Below are positions 7,695-14,593 of a stretch of 15,273 bases of DNA, piece by piece. The translations under genes and the position numbers were made by a program. How positions within the stretch are numbered: the first letter of the stretch is position 1; each line of letters opens with the position of its first letter. The stretch is taken from the NCBI GenBank assembly GCA_964649415.1, contig CAZYSK010000116.1, positions 1 to 15,273 of the forward strand, given 5' to 3'. The stretch is from CAZYSK01 sp964649415. Lineage in GTDB: Bacteria; Chloroflexota; Anaerolineae; B4-G1. The notes under the pieces are model-generated. The model had not been told where the DNA came from and did not search any database. It was given only the letters and a program-made list of their open reading frames with translations.

Positions 7695-8969
7695 ATGCAA
7701 CGTCGCCGATTCTCCGTCTGCCCCTCCCTCGTCCCACAGACGCTCCTCGTGTTCGTGCTTCTCTTGACCGCATGTCGGGGACCAGCCGGGCCCGCGGGTC
7801 CCCAAGGTCCCCTCGGGGCGCAGGGACCCGAAGGGCCGGCGGGGCCAGAAGGACCGCCCGGCCCTGAAGGCCCCCCAGGACCGACACTCTCTCCGGCCGA
7901 GATCATACCCGTCGTCGCCTACTCCGGCAGCGAACACTGCGGCCACTGCCACCAGACAGTCACGGATGCCTTCACGAAGTCAGGCCACGCCTGGGCGCTG
8001 AGGCCGGTCCTATACGGCCAACCGCCGGACCATCCTTTTACCGAGATCCCGCACCCACCCGAGGGCTACACGTGGGACGACGTGGCGTTTGTCGTCGGAG
8101 GATACGAACGAAAGGCGCTTTTCGTGGACCAGGCGGGCTATCTCATCACCGGTGAAGACGAGAGCGCCACGACGCAGTACAACCTGGCGAATCCAGCGCT
8201 CGGCAAGGACGCCGCGTGGACAGGATACCGTGCAGGCGAGGAGAACCTGACCTTCACCTGCGCTGAATGCCATAGCACCGGCTACGCCATCTCGCTGGCG
8301 GGAGAACACGAACTCGACATGCAGGGTATCCCAGGCACCTGGGACGAGGCGGGCGTGGGGTGCGAGCGATGCCACGGACCCGGCAGCGTGCATGGTGAAG
8401 AGCCGTTGGGAGCACCGATGGAGGTTGACCGCGACGCCGAGTTGTGCGGCGAGTGTCACACGTGGGGCTCGGTTCAGGCGATCGAGGCCGGCGACGGCTT
8501 CTTCGAAGCCTATCAGCAGTACGACGAGCTCTTCCACGGCAAGCACATCGCCCTGGATTGCGTGGTGTGTCACGACCCACACACTGGCGTGGAGCAACTG
8601 CGCCAGGCCGGTCTACCCACGACGCGTACTCAATGTGAAGACTGTCACTTCGAGCAAGCCAAGTACCAGGACTCCGAGGCACACCCCGACGCGGGCGTGA
8701 CCTGCACTGACTGTCACATGCCGCGCCTCATGACGAGCACGTGGGGAGACCCGGAGAGGTTCACGGGCGACGTGCGCACGCACCTGATGGCAATTGACCC
8801 GGACCAGATCGGCCAGTTCGCACAGACCGAGGACGGCGGATTGACCGCGCTGTCGCAGATATCCCTGGACTTCGCCTGCGGTCACTGCCATGTGGCGGGT
8901 GGCGACGCGCCGCTGCTGAGCGGTGAGGAGCTGCGCGAAAAGGCAGACGGCTACCACGACCGTCCCTAG
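7695..8969 (+). CDS. Octaheme c-type cytochrome lipoprotein with collagen-like stalk
   Basis: 424 residues. The lipoprotein signal has LLTAC (Cys27). Twelve uninterrupted Gly-X-Y triplets follow (29-64, mostly GP-A/E/P), a collagen-like spacer likely to hold the domain away from the membrane. Eight CxxCH heme-attachment motifs follow, with first cysteines at 82, 189, 223, 251, 289, 314, 337 and 395. The CAECHSTGY to GCERCHGPGS spacing resembles the cytochrome c554/multiheme family. The likely role is extracytoplasmic electron transfer, and possibly reduction of a nitrogen or metal substrate. No CxxCK or other variant heme site is present. Ribosome-binding site GGAGGAGG sits seven bases before the ATG; the open frame extends 13 codons further upstream through the operator, which I reject. 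It precedes the transport module and shares its operator. No cytochrome-maturation genes are in the window. Confidence 0.93.
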   Translation: MQRRRFSVCPSLVPQTLLVFVLLLTACRGPAGPAGPQGPLGAQGPEGPAGPEGPPGPEGPPGPTLSPAEIIPVVAYSGSEHCGHCHQTVTDAFTKSGHAWALRPVLYGQPPDHPFTEIPHPPEGYTWDDVAFVVGGYERKALFVDQAGYLITGEDESATTQYNLANPALGKDAAWTGYRAGEENLTFTCAECHSTGYAISLAGEHELDMQGIPGTWDEAGVGCERCHGPGSVHGEEPLGAPMEVDRDAELCGECHTWGSVQAIEAGDGFFEAYQQYDELFHGKHIALDCVVCHDPHTGVEQLRQAGLPTTRTQCEDCHFEQAKYQDSEAHPDAGVTCTDCHMPRLMTSTWGDPERFTGDVRTHLMAIDPDQIGQFAQTEDGGLTALSQISLDFACGHCHVAGGDAPLLSGEELREKADGYHDRP

Positions 8970-8994
8970 CCAACGGGGTTTTCTTCGCCCAAGC

Positions 8995-9043
8995 TTGACT
9001 TGTGCTTCGCGAAGTGTATAATTGAATCGCATCAAATATACAA
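8995..9043 (+). promoter_or_regulatory. Promoter and palindromic operator of the binding-protein gene
   Basis: TTGACT (8995-9000), 16 bp and TATAAT (9017-9022). The -10 box lies inside GTGTATAATTG-N8-CAAATATACAA (9014-9043), which matches the cytochrome operator in arm length, spacer length and position relative to -10, with two mismatches in the right arm. A perfect CTTCGCGAAG palindrome (9005-9014) fills part of the -35/-10 spacer. The ribosome-binding site GAGGAGG is at 9047-9053. Confidence 0.8.
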
Positions 9044-9060
9044 TATGAGGAGGTAAAGAG

Positions 9061-10593
9061 ATGCATCGTCGAAACTGGCTCGTTTTGCTATCGCTCGCCT
9101 TGGTGGTAGGGCTGCTGAGCGCCGGATGCCAGGCCACGCCCGCCGCGCCAACCGCCGCCCCCGAGGAACCGACGGAGGCACCCGCTGCCGCGCCCACGGA
9201 GGCGCCCGCCCCCGAGCCCACGGAAGAACCGGCTCCAGAGGGCGGAGATGAGGTCGTCGTGACGGTGAACGACGTCCCGTTCACTATGAACGACCTGCAG
9301 GCGCTGGAACAGGTCACGATCGAGACCAAGCACCCCAGCAAGGACGAAATGAGGGAGTATACCGGCGTGCGGATCCAGGATCTGCTGGACGCCGCTGGCG
9401 TGGCAGGAGGTACCCTCACCTTGGTCGGCGGCGACGGCTATGAGGCCCAAGTCCCCACAGCTTCCCTGACCGGTGAGTCCCTGCTGGCATACCGGGACAA
9501 GGGCGGCCTGCGGGCCGTAGTGCCTGGCATGGGCGAAGGTGCCTGGGTCAAGGGAGTCGTCGAGGTTCAGTGGAGCAGCGAAGAGATCGCCGCCTGCCCC
9601 GTAGAGGTTCACGACGCCCTGGACCGCACCGTGGAATTCGACGAGTTGCCGCAGCGCATCGTGCTCCCTGGCAAGGGGATATGGATGATCGGGCACACGC
9701 TCTACCTGTTCCCGGAGGCCGCGGAGCGCGTGGTCGCGATGGAGCAACGTGGGACGAGCGTGAGCGACTTCATTCCGCTGATAGACCCGACCTTCAACGA
9801 CAAACCCGTCCTGGAGGAGGATGCCGCACCAGAGCAGATCGCCCCCTTCAACCCCGACGCCGTCATCCTGAAGAGCTACACGGCCGAGCGCCTGGGAGCG
9901 CCCCTGGAGCAACTGGGGATGTCCGTCGTCTACGTGGAACTCGAGACACCAGATCAGTTCTTCCGCGACGTGGGGACACTGGGGCAGCTATTCGGCAACG
10001 AAGCAAAGGCGCAAGAGATCAAGGACTACTACCAGGGCAAGCTGGATGCCATCGCGCAGGGCCTGGAGGGCCTCAGCGACGACGAAAAGCCCCGCGTGCT
10101 GGTGATTCAGTACAACGCCCGGAGCGCAGAAGTCGCCTTCCAGGTCCCCCCTATGTCGTGGATGCAGTCACTCCAGGTAGAGACGGCGGGAGGGGCCCCG
10201 GTCTGGGCGGAGGCAGCGGAAGGAGGCGGATGGGCGCTGGTCAACCTCGAGCAGATCGCCGCATGGAATCCTGACATCATCTTCGCCATCGCTTTCAAAG
10301 CCGACCCGGACGAACTGGTGGCGCAACTGAAGGCCGACCCGAAGTGGCAGGCGCTCCAGGCGGTCCAGAACGGGACGCTCTACGGCTTCCCGTCCGATCT
10401 ATATGGTTGGGACGTGCCCGACCCCCGCTGGATCCTGGGCATGACGTGGGCCGCGACGAAGGTCCATCCGGATCGCTTTGCCGACGTGGACATGATGCAG
10501 GAGGTATACGAGTTCTACGAGCAGATGTACGGCATGGATCAGGCTGCTGTGGACAAGCATATCGTGCCTCATCTCAAGGGGAATTACCAGTAA
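9061..10593 (+). CDS. Class III ABC substrate-binding lipoprotein with N-terminal sulfite-oxidase-like (molybdopterin-binding fold) domain
   Basis: 510 residues. Lipobox LSAGC (Cys23) leads into a Pro/Ala/Glu/Thr-rich linker to about residue 62. Residues 64-170 contain EYTGVRIQDLLDAAGV, a GGDGYEAQVP segment and VVPGMGEGAWVKGVVEV. This is the layout of a small oxidoreductase molybdopterin-binding-type domain (PF00174-like), but with no cysteine to ligate molybdenum, so it may bind rather than catalyse. Residues 181-505 are a Periplasmic_binding_2 domain (PF01497): LDRTVEF, LPQRIVLPG, FNPDAVI, and WNPDIIF before the C-terminal lobe. Such domains deliver siderophores, heme, cobalamin or, as in Haemophilus MolA, molybdate/tungstate. 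The permease and ATPase follow after a 150-bp gap holding two hairpins. The substrate is not proven. I favour an oxyanion or metal chelate because of the extra domain and the downstream regulator. Confidence 0.88.
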   Translation: MHRRNWLVLLSLALVVGLLSAGCQATPAAPTAAPEEPTEAPAAAPTEAPAPEPTEEPAPEGGDEVVVTVNDVPFTMNDLQALEQVTIETKHPSKDEMREYTGVRIQDLLDAAGVAGGTLTLVGGDGYEAQVPTASLTGESLLAYRDKGGLRAVVPGMGEGAWVKGVVEVQWSSEEIAACPVEVHDALDRTVEFDELPQRIVLPGKGIWMIGHTLYLFPEAAERVVAMEQRGTSVSDFIPLIDPTFNDKPVLEEDAAPEQIAPFNPDAVILKSYTAERLGAPLEQLGMSVVYVELETPDQFFRDVGTLGQLFGNEAKAQEIKDYYQGKLDAIAQGLEGLSDDEKPRVLVIQYNARSAEVAFQVPPMSWMQSLQVETAGGAPVWAEAAEGGGWALVNLEQIAAWNPDIIFAIAFKADPDELVAQLKADPKWQALQAVQNGTLYGFPSDLYGWDVPDPRWILGMTWAATKVHPDRFADVDMMQEVYEFYEQMYGMDQAAVDKHIVPHLKGNYQ

Positions 10594-10626
10594 GAAACCA
10601 AGTCTTTTCTGAAAGACCTGGTTTCT
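10593..10626 (+). terminator. Strong hairpin directly after the binding-protein gene
   Basis: 15-base arms (10593-10607 and 10612-10626) pair with one A-C mismatch around TCTG. The left arm begins at the last base of the TAA stop codon. No T-run follows. It probably acts as a partial terminator or mRNA stabiliser, leaving more binding-protein message than permease message. Confidence 0.6.
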
Positions 10627-10655
10627 ACCGTGCACCGCACTCGGCTGCACCGTGA

Positions 10656-10689
10656 AAGTGGCTCCCTCCCAGAGAGGGGGGGGCCACTT
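10656..10689 (+). repeat. Second imperfect stem upstream of the permease
   Basis: AAGTGGC (10656-10662) pairs with GCCACTT (10683-10689), enclosing a CT-rich/G-rich stretch that can pair further. It sits 54 bases before the permease start. It could add to termination or shape the permease leader. Confidence 0.4.
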
Positions 10690-10743
10690 GCCATCTACGC
10701 CAAATGGGCGAAAATAGGAAACGTGTTTCAGAGGAATGATACG

Positions 10744-11751
10744 ATGTCTGTCGTCGAAGAAGAACGCCACACCGGCCAACGGTTTCGCTGGTTGTGGCTG
10801 TTTGTGTTGGCCGCCCTGATTGTATCCATCTTTGTCGGTCGTTACCCCACCCCATACTTCATGCCCCCTTCATGCCTGTGGCGCGATGAACTGGCCCGGC
10901 GGTTGGTCCTACACCTGCGCTTTCCACGCATCCTCACGGCATTTCTGATGGGCATGGCGCTCTCCGCCGCTGGCGCAGTGATGCAGATCATCTTTCGCAA
11001 CCCTCTGGTCTGCTCTGGCTTCCTGGGGGTCTCCCAGGGCGCGGCCTTCGGGGCCGCATTCAGCATCATCTTCCTTAGTAGTTCACCTATGATGATAGAG
11101 CTCTCCGCGGTGGGTTTCGCCTTCTCCGCGCTCGTCGTCTCCTATCTCCTGGCGTGGAACATCCGCTACGGCGATTGGGTCCTGCGCCTCGTGCTGGCCG
11201 GCATCATCTGCTCGGCTCTCTTCTCTTCTGGTGTGGGGGTGCTCAAGTACCTGGCGGATCCACTGCGAGAGTTGCCCGACATCGTCTTCTGGCTCATGGG
11301 AGGACTGTGGGCAGTCACCTGGCGCGACTTCCTATACGTCTTCCCCATCGTCACCGTCAGTCTCCTGGTCATCTACTTGATGCGCTGGCGGGTCAACCTG
11401 CTTGCTCTGCGAGACGACACAGCTTTCTCGCTGGGGGCCGCTCCCGGCCGGGAACGAAGCGTGGTGCTGATGGCAGCCGTGTCAGCGACGGCTGTCGTCG
11501 TGGCAGTGGCGGGTGTGGTAGGCTGGGTCGGCCTCATCGTTCCCCACGTCGCCCGCCGCATCGTGGGCGCGGATGCCCAGAAGGTGATACCGGCATCAAT
11601 GCTCATCGGCGGTATCTTCTCTCTGTTCTGCGACAACCTGGCGCGCACGCTTCGCGCCGGAGAAATCCCCCTGGGGATCGTCACGTCCCTCTTTGGAGCA
11701 CTGATCTTTGTCGTGATGTTCTTCAGGAATGACTTGAGAATCCACAAATGA
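10744..11751 (+). CDS. FecCD/BtuC-type ABC transporter permease
   Basis: 335 residues. It is the membrane subunit of a type II importer and should dimerise to form the path through the cytoplasmic membrane. Family marks are RLPRI-like LRFPRILTAFLMGMALSAAGAVMQ near the N-terminus, NPLVCSGFLGVSQGAAFGAA, a GWVGLIVPHVARRIVGAD segment near the ATPase-coupling helices, and closing EIPLGIVTSLFGALIF. About nine to ten hydrophobic helices are visible. The open frame begins at 10630, but those 38 codons are polar and run through the hairpin region. ATG 10744 has AGAGGA ten bases upstream and begins just before the first helix. The stop overlaps the ATPase start (ATGA), implying translational coupling. 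It serves the binding protein upstream; the substrate is unresolved. Confidence 0.93.
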   Translation: MSVVEEERHTGQRFRWLWLFVLAALIVSIFVGRYPTPYFMPPSCLWRDELARRLVLHLRFPRILTAFLMGMALSAAGAVMQIIFRNPLVCSGFLGVSQGAAFGAAFSIIFLSSSPMMIELSAVGFAFSALVVSYLLAWNIRYGDWVLRLVLAGIICSALFSSGVGVLKYLADPLRELPDIVFWLMGGLWAVTWRDFLYVFPIVTVSLLVIYLMRWRVNLLALRDDTAFSLGAAPGRERSVVLMAAVSATAVVVAVAGVVGWVGLIVPHVARRIVGADAQKVIPASMLIGGIFSLFCDNLARTLRAGEIPLGIVTSLFGALIFVVMFFRNDLRIHK

Positions 11752-12527
11752 AATCAACGGGCATCATCTCGCTAGGCGGTTTACACTTCAGCTACAACGG
11801 CACACAACACCCGGTCTTGCAAGACCTGTCGCTGGAAATCCCCAAGGCTGCCGTGACCGCGATCCTGGGGCCCAATGGCTCCGGCAAGACCACGCTGCTG
11901 TCCATTCTGTTGGGGATGCTATCCCCTCAAGAGGGAACGATCCTCATCAATGGAAGGCGTCGGGAAGAATACTCTCGCGCCGCTATGAGCCAGTTTATGG
12001 GGCTGGTGCCTCAGGACGAGTACTTCCCATTCGGCTTCTCTGTGTGGGAGTACGTGTTGCTGGGACGTGCGCCCTACCTGGGACTCCTGGAACGTCCAGG
12101 CGAGGCAGACCGAATCGCTGCAACAGACGCGCTGTCGAAGACGGGGTTGGCCGCCCTTCGCGACCGCCTGGTCCCCTCGCTGAGCGGCGGGGAGCGCCAA
12201 CTGGCCACCGTGGCGCGCGCGCTGGCCCAGAAGCCGCGTATCCTTCTCCTCGACGAACCCACCTCTCACCTCGATCTGAGCAACAAGCGGCACGTCTTGA
12301 GACTGATACGTACCCTGGCCGAAGACGGGGTAACCATCGTCATCACTACCCACGACCCCAACGCAGCAGCGTCGGTGGCCGACTACATCGTGCTGATGCG
12401 TCAAGGACGGACGGTAGCGGTGGGGGCTACGGACACGACGTTCAACTCCGAGAACCTGTCATCGACCTATGGATTGCCTGTAGAAGTGATGCACGTACAC
12501 GAACGCCCCGTCGTCCTCCCACTGTAA
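11748..12527 (+). CDS. ABC transporter ATP-binding protein of the FecE/BtuD type
   Basis: 259 residues, the normal length. It hydrolyses ATP to power the importer formed with the preceding permease, on the cytoplasmic face of the membrane. Walker A GPNGSGKTT (41-49), signature LSGGE (145-149), Walker B ILLLDEP (165-171) with Glu170, and the H-loop ITTHD (His202) are all intact. The DSVWEYV-like helix-domain stretch FGFSVWEYVLLGRAPYLG is typical of iron-complex/B12/molybdate type II ATPases. Its start overlaps the permease stop by four bases, and the regulator gene follows 26 bases after its stop, so the genes should be one transcript. As a component of a named importer the assignment is secure; cargo is not. 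Confidence 0.95.
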   Translation: MKSTGIISLGGLHFSYNGTQHPVLQDLSLEIPKAAVTAILGPNGSGKTTLLSILLGMLSPQEGTILINGRRREEYSRAAMSQFMGLVPQDEYFPFGFSVWEYVLLGRAPYLGLLERPGEADRIAATDALSKTGLAALRDRLVPSLSGGERQLATVARALAQKPRILLLDEPTSHLDLSNKRHVLRLIRTLAEDGVTIVITTHDPNAAASVADYIVLMRQGRTVAVGATDTTFNSENLSSTYGLPVEVMHVHERPVVLPL

Positions 12528-12553
12528 GAGCAGCAGATAAGATGAGGAGACGT

Positions 12554-13648
12554 ATGGACAAAACACCACTCTACCAACAGATTGCCGAATCGGTTCGCCA
12601 GGAGATCCTGTATGATGCCATCGGGCCCGGCGACCAGCTCCCACCGGTGCGGGAAATGGCCACCCAGTGGAACTGCACCCCTGGGACAGTGCAGCGGGCG
12701 TACAAGGAACTGGCCCGCCAGGGGTTGGTGGTCAGTCGCCAGGGCCAGGGCACCCACGTTGTGACCGAGATCCCGGCAGGAGAAGAGACCCCCATGCGCC
12801 GGGCCAACCTGGTCCACCGGGCAGAGTCGTTTCTCCTGGAGGTGCTGACGGCGGGTTATTCACCTGCTGAAGTGGAACGAGCCGTGCGCCTGGCGCTGGA
12901 TCGCTGGCGCGCGCTGGCTCAAGAGGCCCCTGCCCCTCCTAAGAACGTCCTGCGCTTCGTCGGCAGCCACGATCCAGCAGTTGCTCTCATCGCAGCCCGC
13001 TTCGCCAACGTTGCAGCCGGACATGCGCTCCATCTCTCATTCGCCGGGAGCCTGGGAGGCCTGATCGCTCTGGCAGAAGGGGAGAGCGACCTGGCGGGAA
13101 GCCACCTCTGGGACGCAGAGACTGACACTTACAACACCCCCTTCGTCCGCCGTCTACTGCCCGGACGCAGGGTGGCCCTGCTTACGATGGCGCATCGCCG
13201 ACTGGGGCTCATCGTTCCGCCCGGCAACCCGGCTCATCTGGCGGGCTTGAAGGACCTGGCGCAGGCAGGGCTACGCTTCGCCAACCGCCAACACGGGGCA
13301 GGCACTCGGGTCTGGCTGGATGCCCAGATGAAACGCCTCGGCCTCTCCCCAGAACAGATGCCCGGCTATGCCACGGAGATGCTGACGCACTCCCAGGTGG
13401 CCCAGGCCATCGCCGAGGGACAAGCGGACGTCGGGCTAGGGATCGAGGCCGCAGCTATCGCGTACGGCCTCGATTTCGTCTGCCTGACGACCGAGCGCTA
13501 CGACATGGTCATCCCCATGCCAGCCTGGGAGTATCCCCCGATCCAGGCACTCGCTCAGTGGCTTTGCACCAGGGAGGCCAGGATGGCCATTACGGCGCTC
13601 GGGGGATACGACACCGACCAGTCAGGACAGGTCGAGTGGGTTGAGTGA
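12554..13648 (+). CDS. GntR-family (YtrA-type) regulator fused to a periplasmic-binding-protein-like sensor domain
   Basis: 364 residues. Residues 6-70 form a winged helix with classic GntR marks: LYQQIAESVRQEI, GDQLPPVREMA, TVQRAYKELARQGLV and GQGTHV. About 80-120 looks like the helical tail of YtrA-subfamily proteins. Residues 131-345 resemble the PBP_like domain (PF12727) known from MoeA-type and molybdate/tungstate-linked regulators: LHLSFAGSLGGLIALAEGESDLAGSHL, RRLGLIVPPGNP, GLRFANRQHGAGTR and DVGLGIEAAA. There is no signal peptide or membrane segment, so it is a cytoplasmic one-component sensor. GAGGAG (12544-12549) sets the ATG; an upstream ATG at 12542 overlaps that site, and the much longer open frame from 12044 overlaps the ATPase gene. 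As the last gene of the transport operon it probably controls it in response to the transported ligand, likely through the palindromes at 7648 and 9014 (inference). Confidence 0.9.
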   Translation: MDKTPLYQQIAESVRQEILYDAIGPGDQLPPVREMATQWNCTPGTVQRAYKELARQGLVVSRQGQGTHVVTEIPAGEETPMRRANLVHRAESFLLEVLTAGYSPAEVERAVRLALDRWRALAQEAPAPPKNVLRFVGSHDPAVALIAARFANVAAGHALHLSFAGSLGGLIALAEGESDLAGSHLWDAETDTYNTPFVRRLLPGRRVALLTMAHRRLGLIVPPGNPAHLAGLKDLAQAGLRFANRQHGAGTRVWLDAQMKRLGLSPEQMPGYATEMLTHSQVAQAIAEGQADVGLGIEAAAIAYGLDFVCLTTERYDMVIPMPAWEYPPIQALAQWLCTREARMAITALGGYDTDQSGQVEWVE

Positions 13649-13658
13649 TCCAGCCAAG

Positions 13659-14519
13659 TCAGTCCCCGGTGCAGAAGCATAGTCCAACGGTACCGGGGCC
13701 AGCGTGCGCACCGATGACGGGGCTGACTGCGGTCCGGTATACCGGGGAAACGCCAAAGTGGTCCGCTACCAGCTCGGCAACGGCATCTCCCTCCTTGGAG
13801 TTGTCCACGTCAATGACGGCTGCACGGGCCATCCGTTTCCCACCCAGTCGCTCCTCGGCGATCTCCAGCATGCGGGCGATCGCCTTACGCTTGGTGCGCA
13901 CCTGAGTCAACGCGTCCACACGTCCGTCCTCCAGGTGCAGAAGTGGTTTGATGTTGAGCGCGGTTCCCAAAAGCCGCTTGGCCCCGCCGATACGCCCACC
14001 TCGATGCAGGTACTCCAACGTGTCCACGACGAAGAGGATGTTCAACCTCTCCTGGACTTGCTCAACCGCAGCGACGACATCCTCCGAAGAGCCTCCAGCC
14101 GCAGCCACGCGGGCGGCATCCAGAGCGATGAACCCCAGCCCCATAGCGGTTGAAAACGAATCCACCACCGCAACGTCGAGCTCGGGCAACTGCATCTTGG
14201 CGGCCTCGGCCGAGGCCACCGTGCCGCTTATCCCGCTGGAGATGTGAACTGCCACAATCGAGCGCGTGCCCCTCTCATCCGCAACCCGACGGAAGAAATC
14301 TGCGAACTCACCAGCCGAAGGCTGAGATGTAGTCGGGAAGGCCTTGCACTTGCGCAACCGCTGATAAAACGTTGGCGGGTCTATGTCCACGCCATCACGA
14401 AAACGCTCGTCACCCCAGATAAGCCACAGGGGAATCACCGGGATATCCAAGCCGTCCAGGGCCTCCGCAGGGATATAGGCCGTGCTATCTGTCACAACCG
14501 CCACCTCATGACCGCTCAT
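13659..14519 (-). CDS. DegV-family fatty-acid-binding protein
   Basis: 286 residues, full length. DegV proteins bind a single fatty acid; in Firmicutes the FakB members present it to the kinase FakA for phosphorylation. Visible marks: VTDSTAYIP at the N-terminus, TSQPS (64-68), HISSGISGT (92-100) lining the lipid head-group site, LEYLHRGGRIGG (168-179), and GAHAGPGTVG (270-279). It should be cytoplasmic, with no signal peptide. No FakA-like kinase gene lies in the window, so the partner is unknown. The ATG has AAGGAG upstream, inside the block duplicated before the serpin gene. It converges on the regulator gene with ten bases between stop codons. The name reflects fold and ligand class, not a shown pathway. 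Confidence 0.95.
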   Translation of the reverse strand: MSGHEVAVVTDSTAYIPAEALDGLDIPVIPLWLIWGDERFRDGVDIDPPTFYQRLRKCKAFPTTSQPSAGEFADFFRRVADERGTRSIVAVHISSGISGTVASAEAAKMQLPELDVAVVDSFSTAMGLGFIALDAARVAAAGGSSEDVVAAVEQVQERLNILFVVDTLEYLHRGGRIGGAKRLLGTALNIKPLLHLEDGRVDALTQVRTKRKAIARMLEIAEERLGGKRMARAAVIDVDNSKEGDAVAELVADHFGVSPVYRTAVSPVIGAHAGPGTVGLCFCTGD

Positions 14520-14525
14520 ATATGA

Positions 14526-14578
14526 CTCCTTGTATAAAATACCCTCGGTACTGCGTGCACTTTAACAACCACAGAGCG
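14526..14578 (-). promoter_or_regulatory. Upstream block of the DegV gene, inverted copy of 1-54
   Basis: On the minus strand this region repeats the serpin leader with one substitution and one missing base. It includes TTGTTA, the GTATTTTATAC palindrome and the AAGGAG site placed six bases before the DegV ATG. Identity begins to fail directly after AAGGAG. Beyond 14578 comparison is impossible because the other copy starts at window position 1. Confidence 0.6.
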
Positions 14579-14593
14579 TGCTTGCGGCAATCA

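Noticed and set aside
10630..10743. In-frame upstream extension of the permease
   Set aside because: The 38 codons are polar and run through a hairpin region; ATG 10744 has a ribosome-binding site and precedes the first membrane helix.
12044..12553. Long in-frame extension of the regulator gene upstream of its chosen start
   Set aside because: It overlaps the ATPase gene in another frame, has no family similarity, and the ATG at 12554 has its own ribosome-binding site right before the GntR head.
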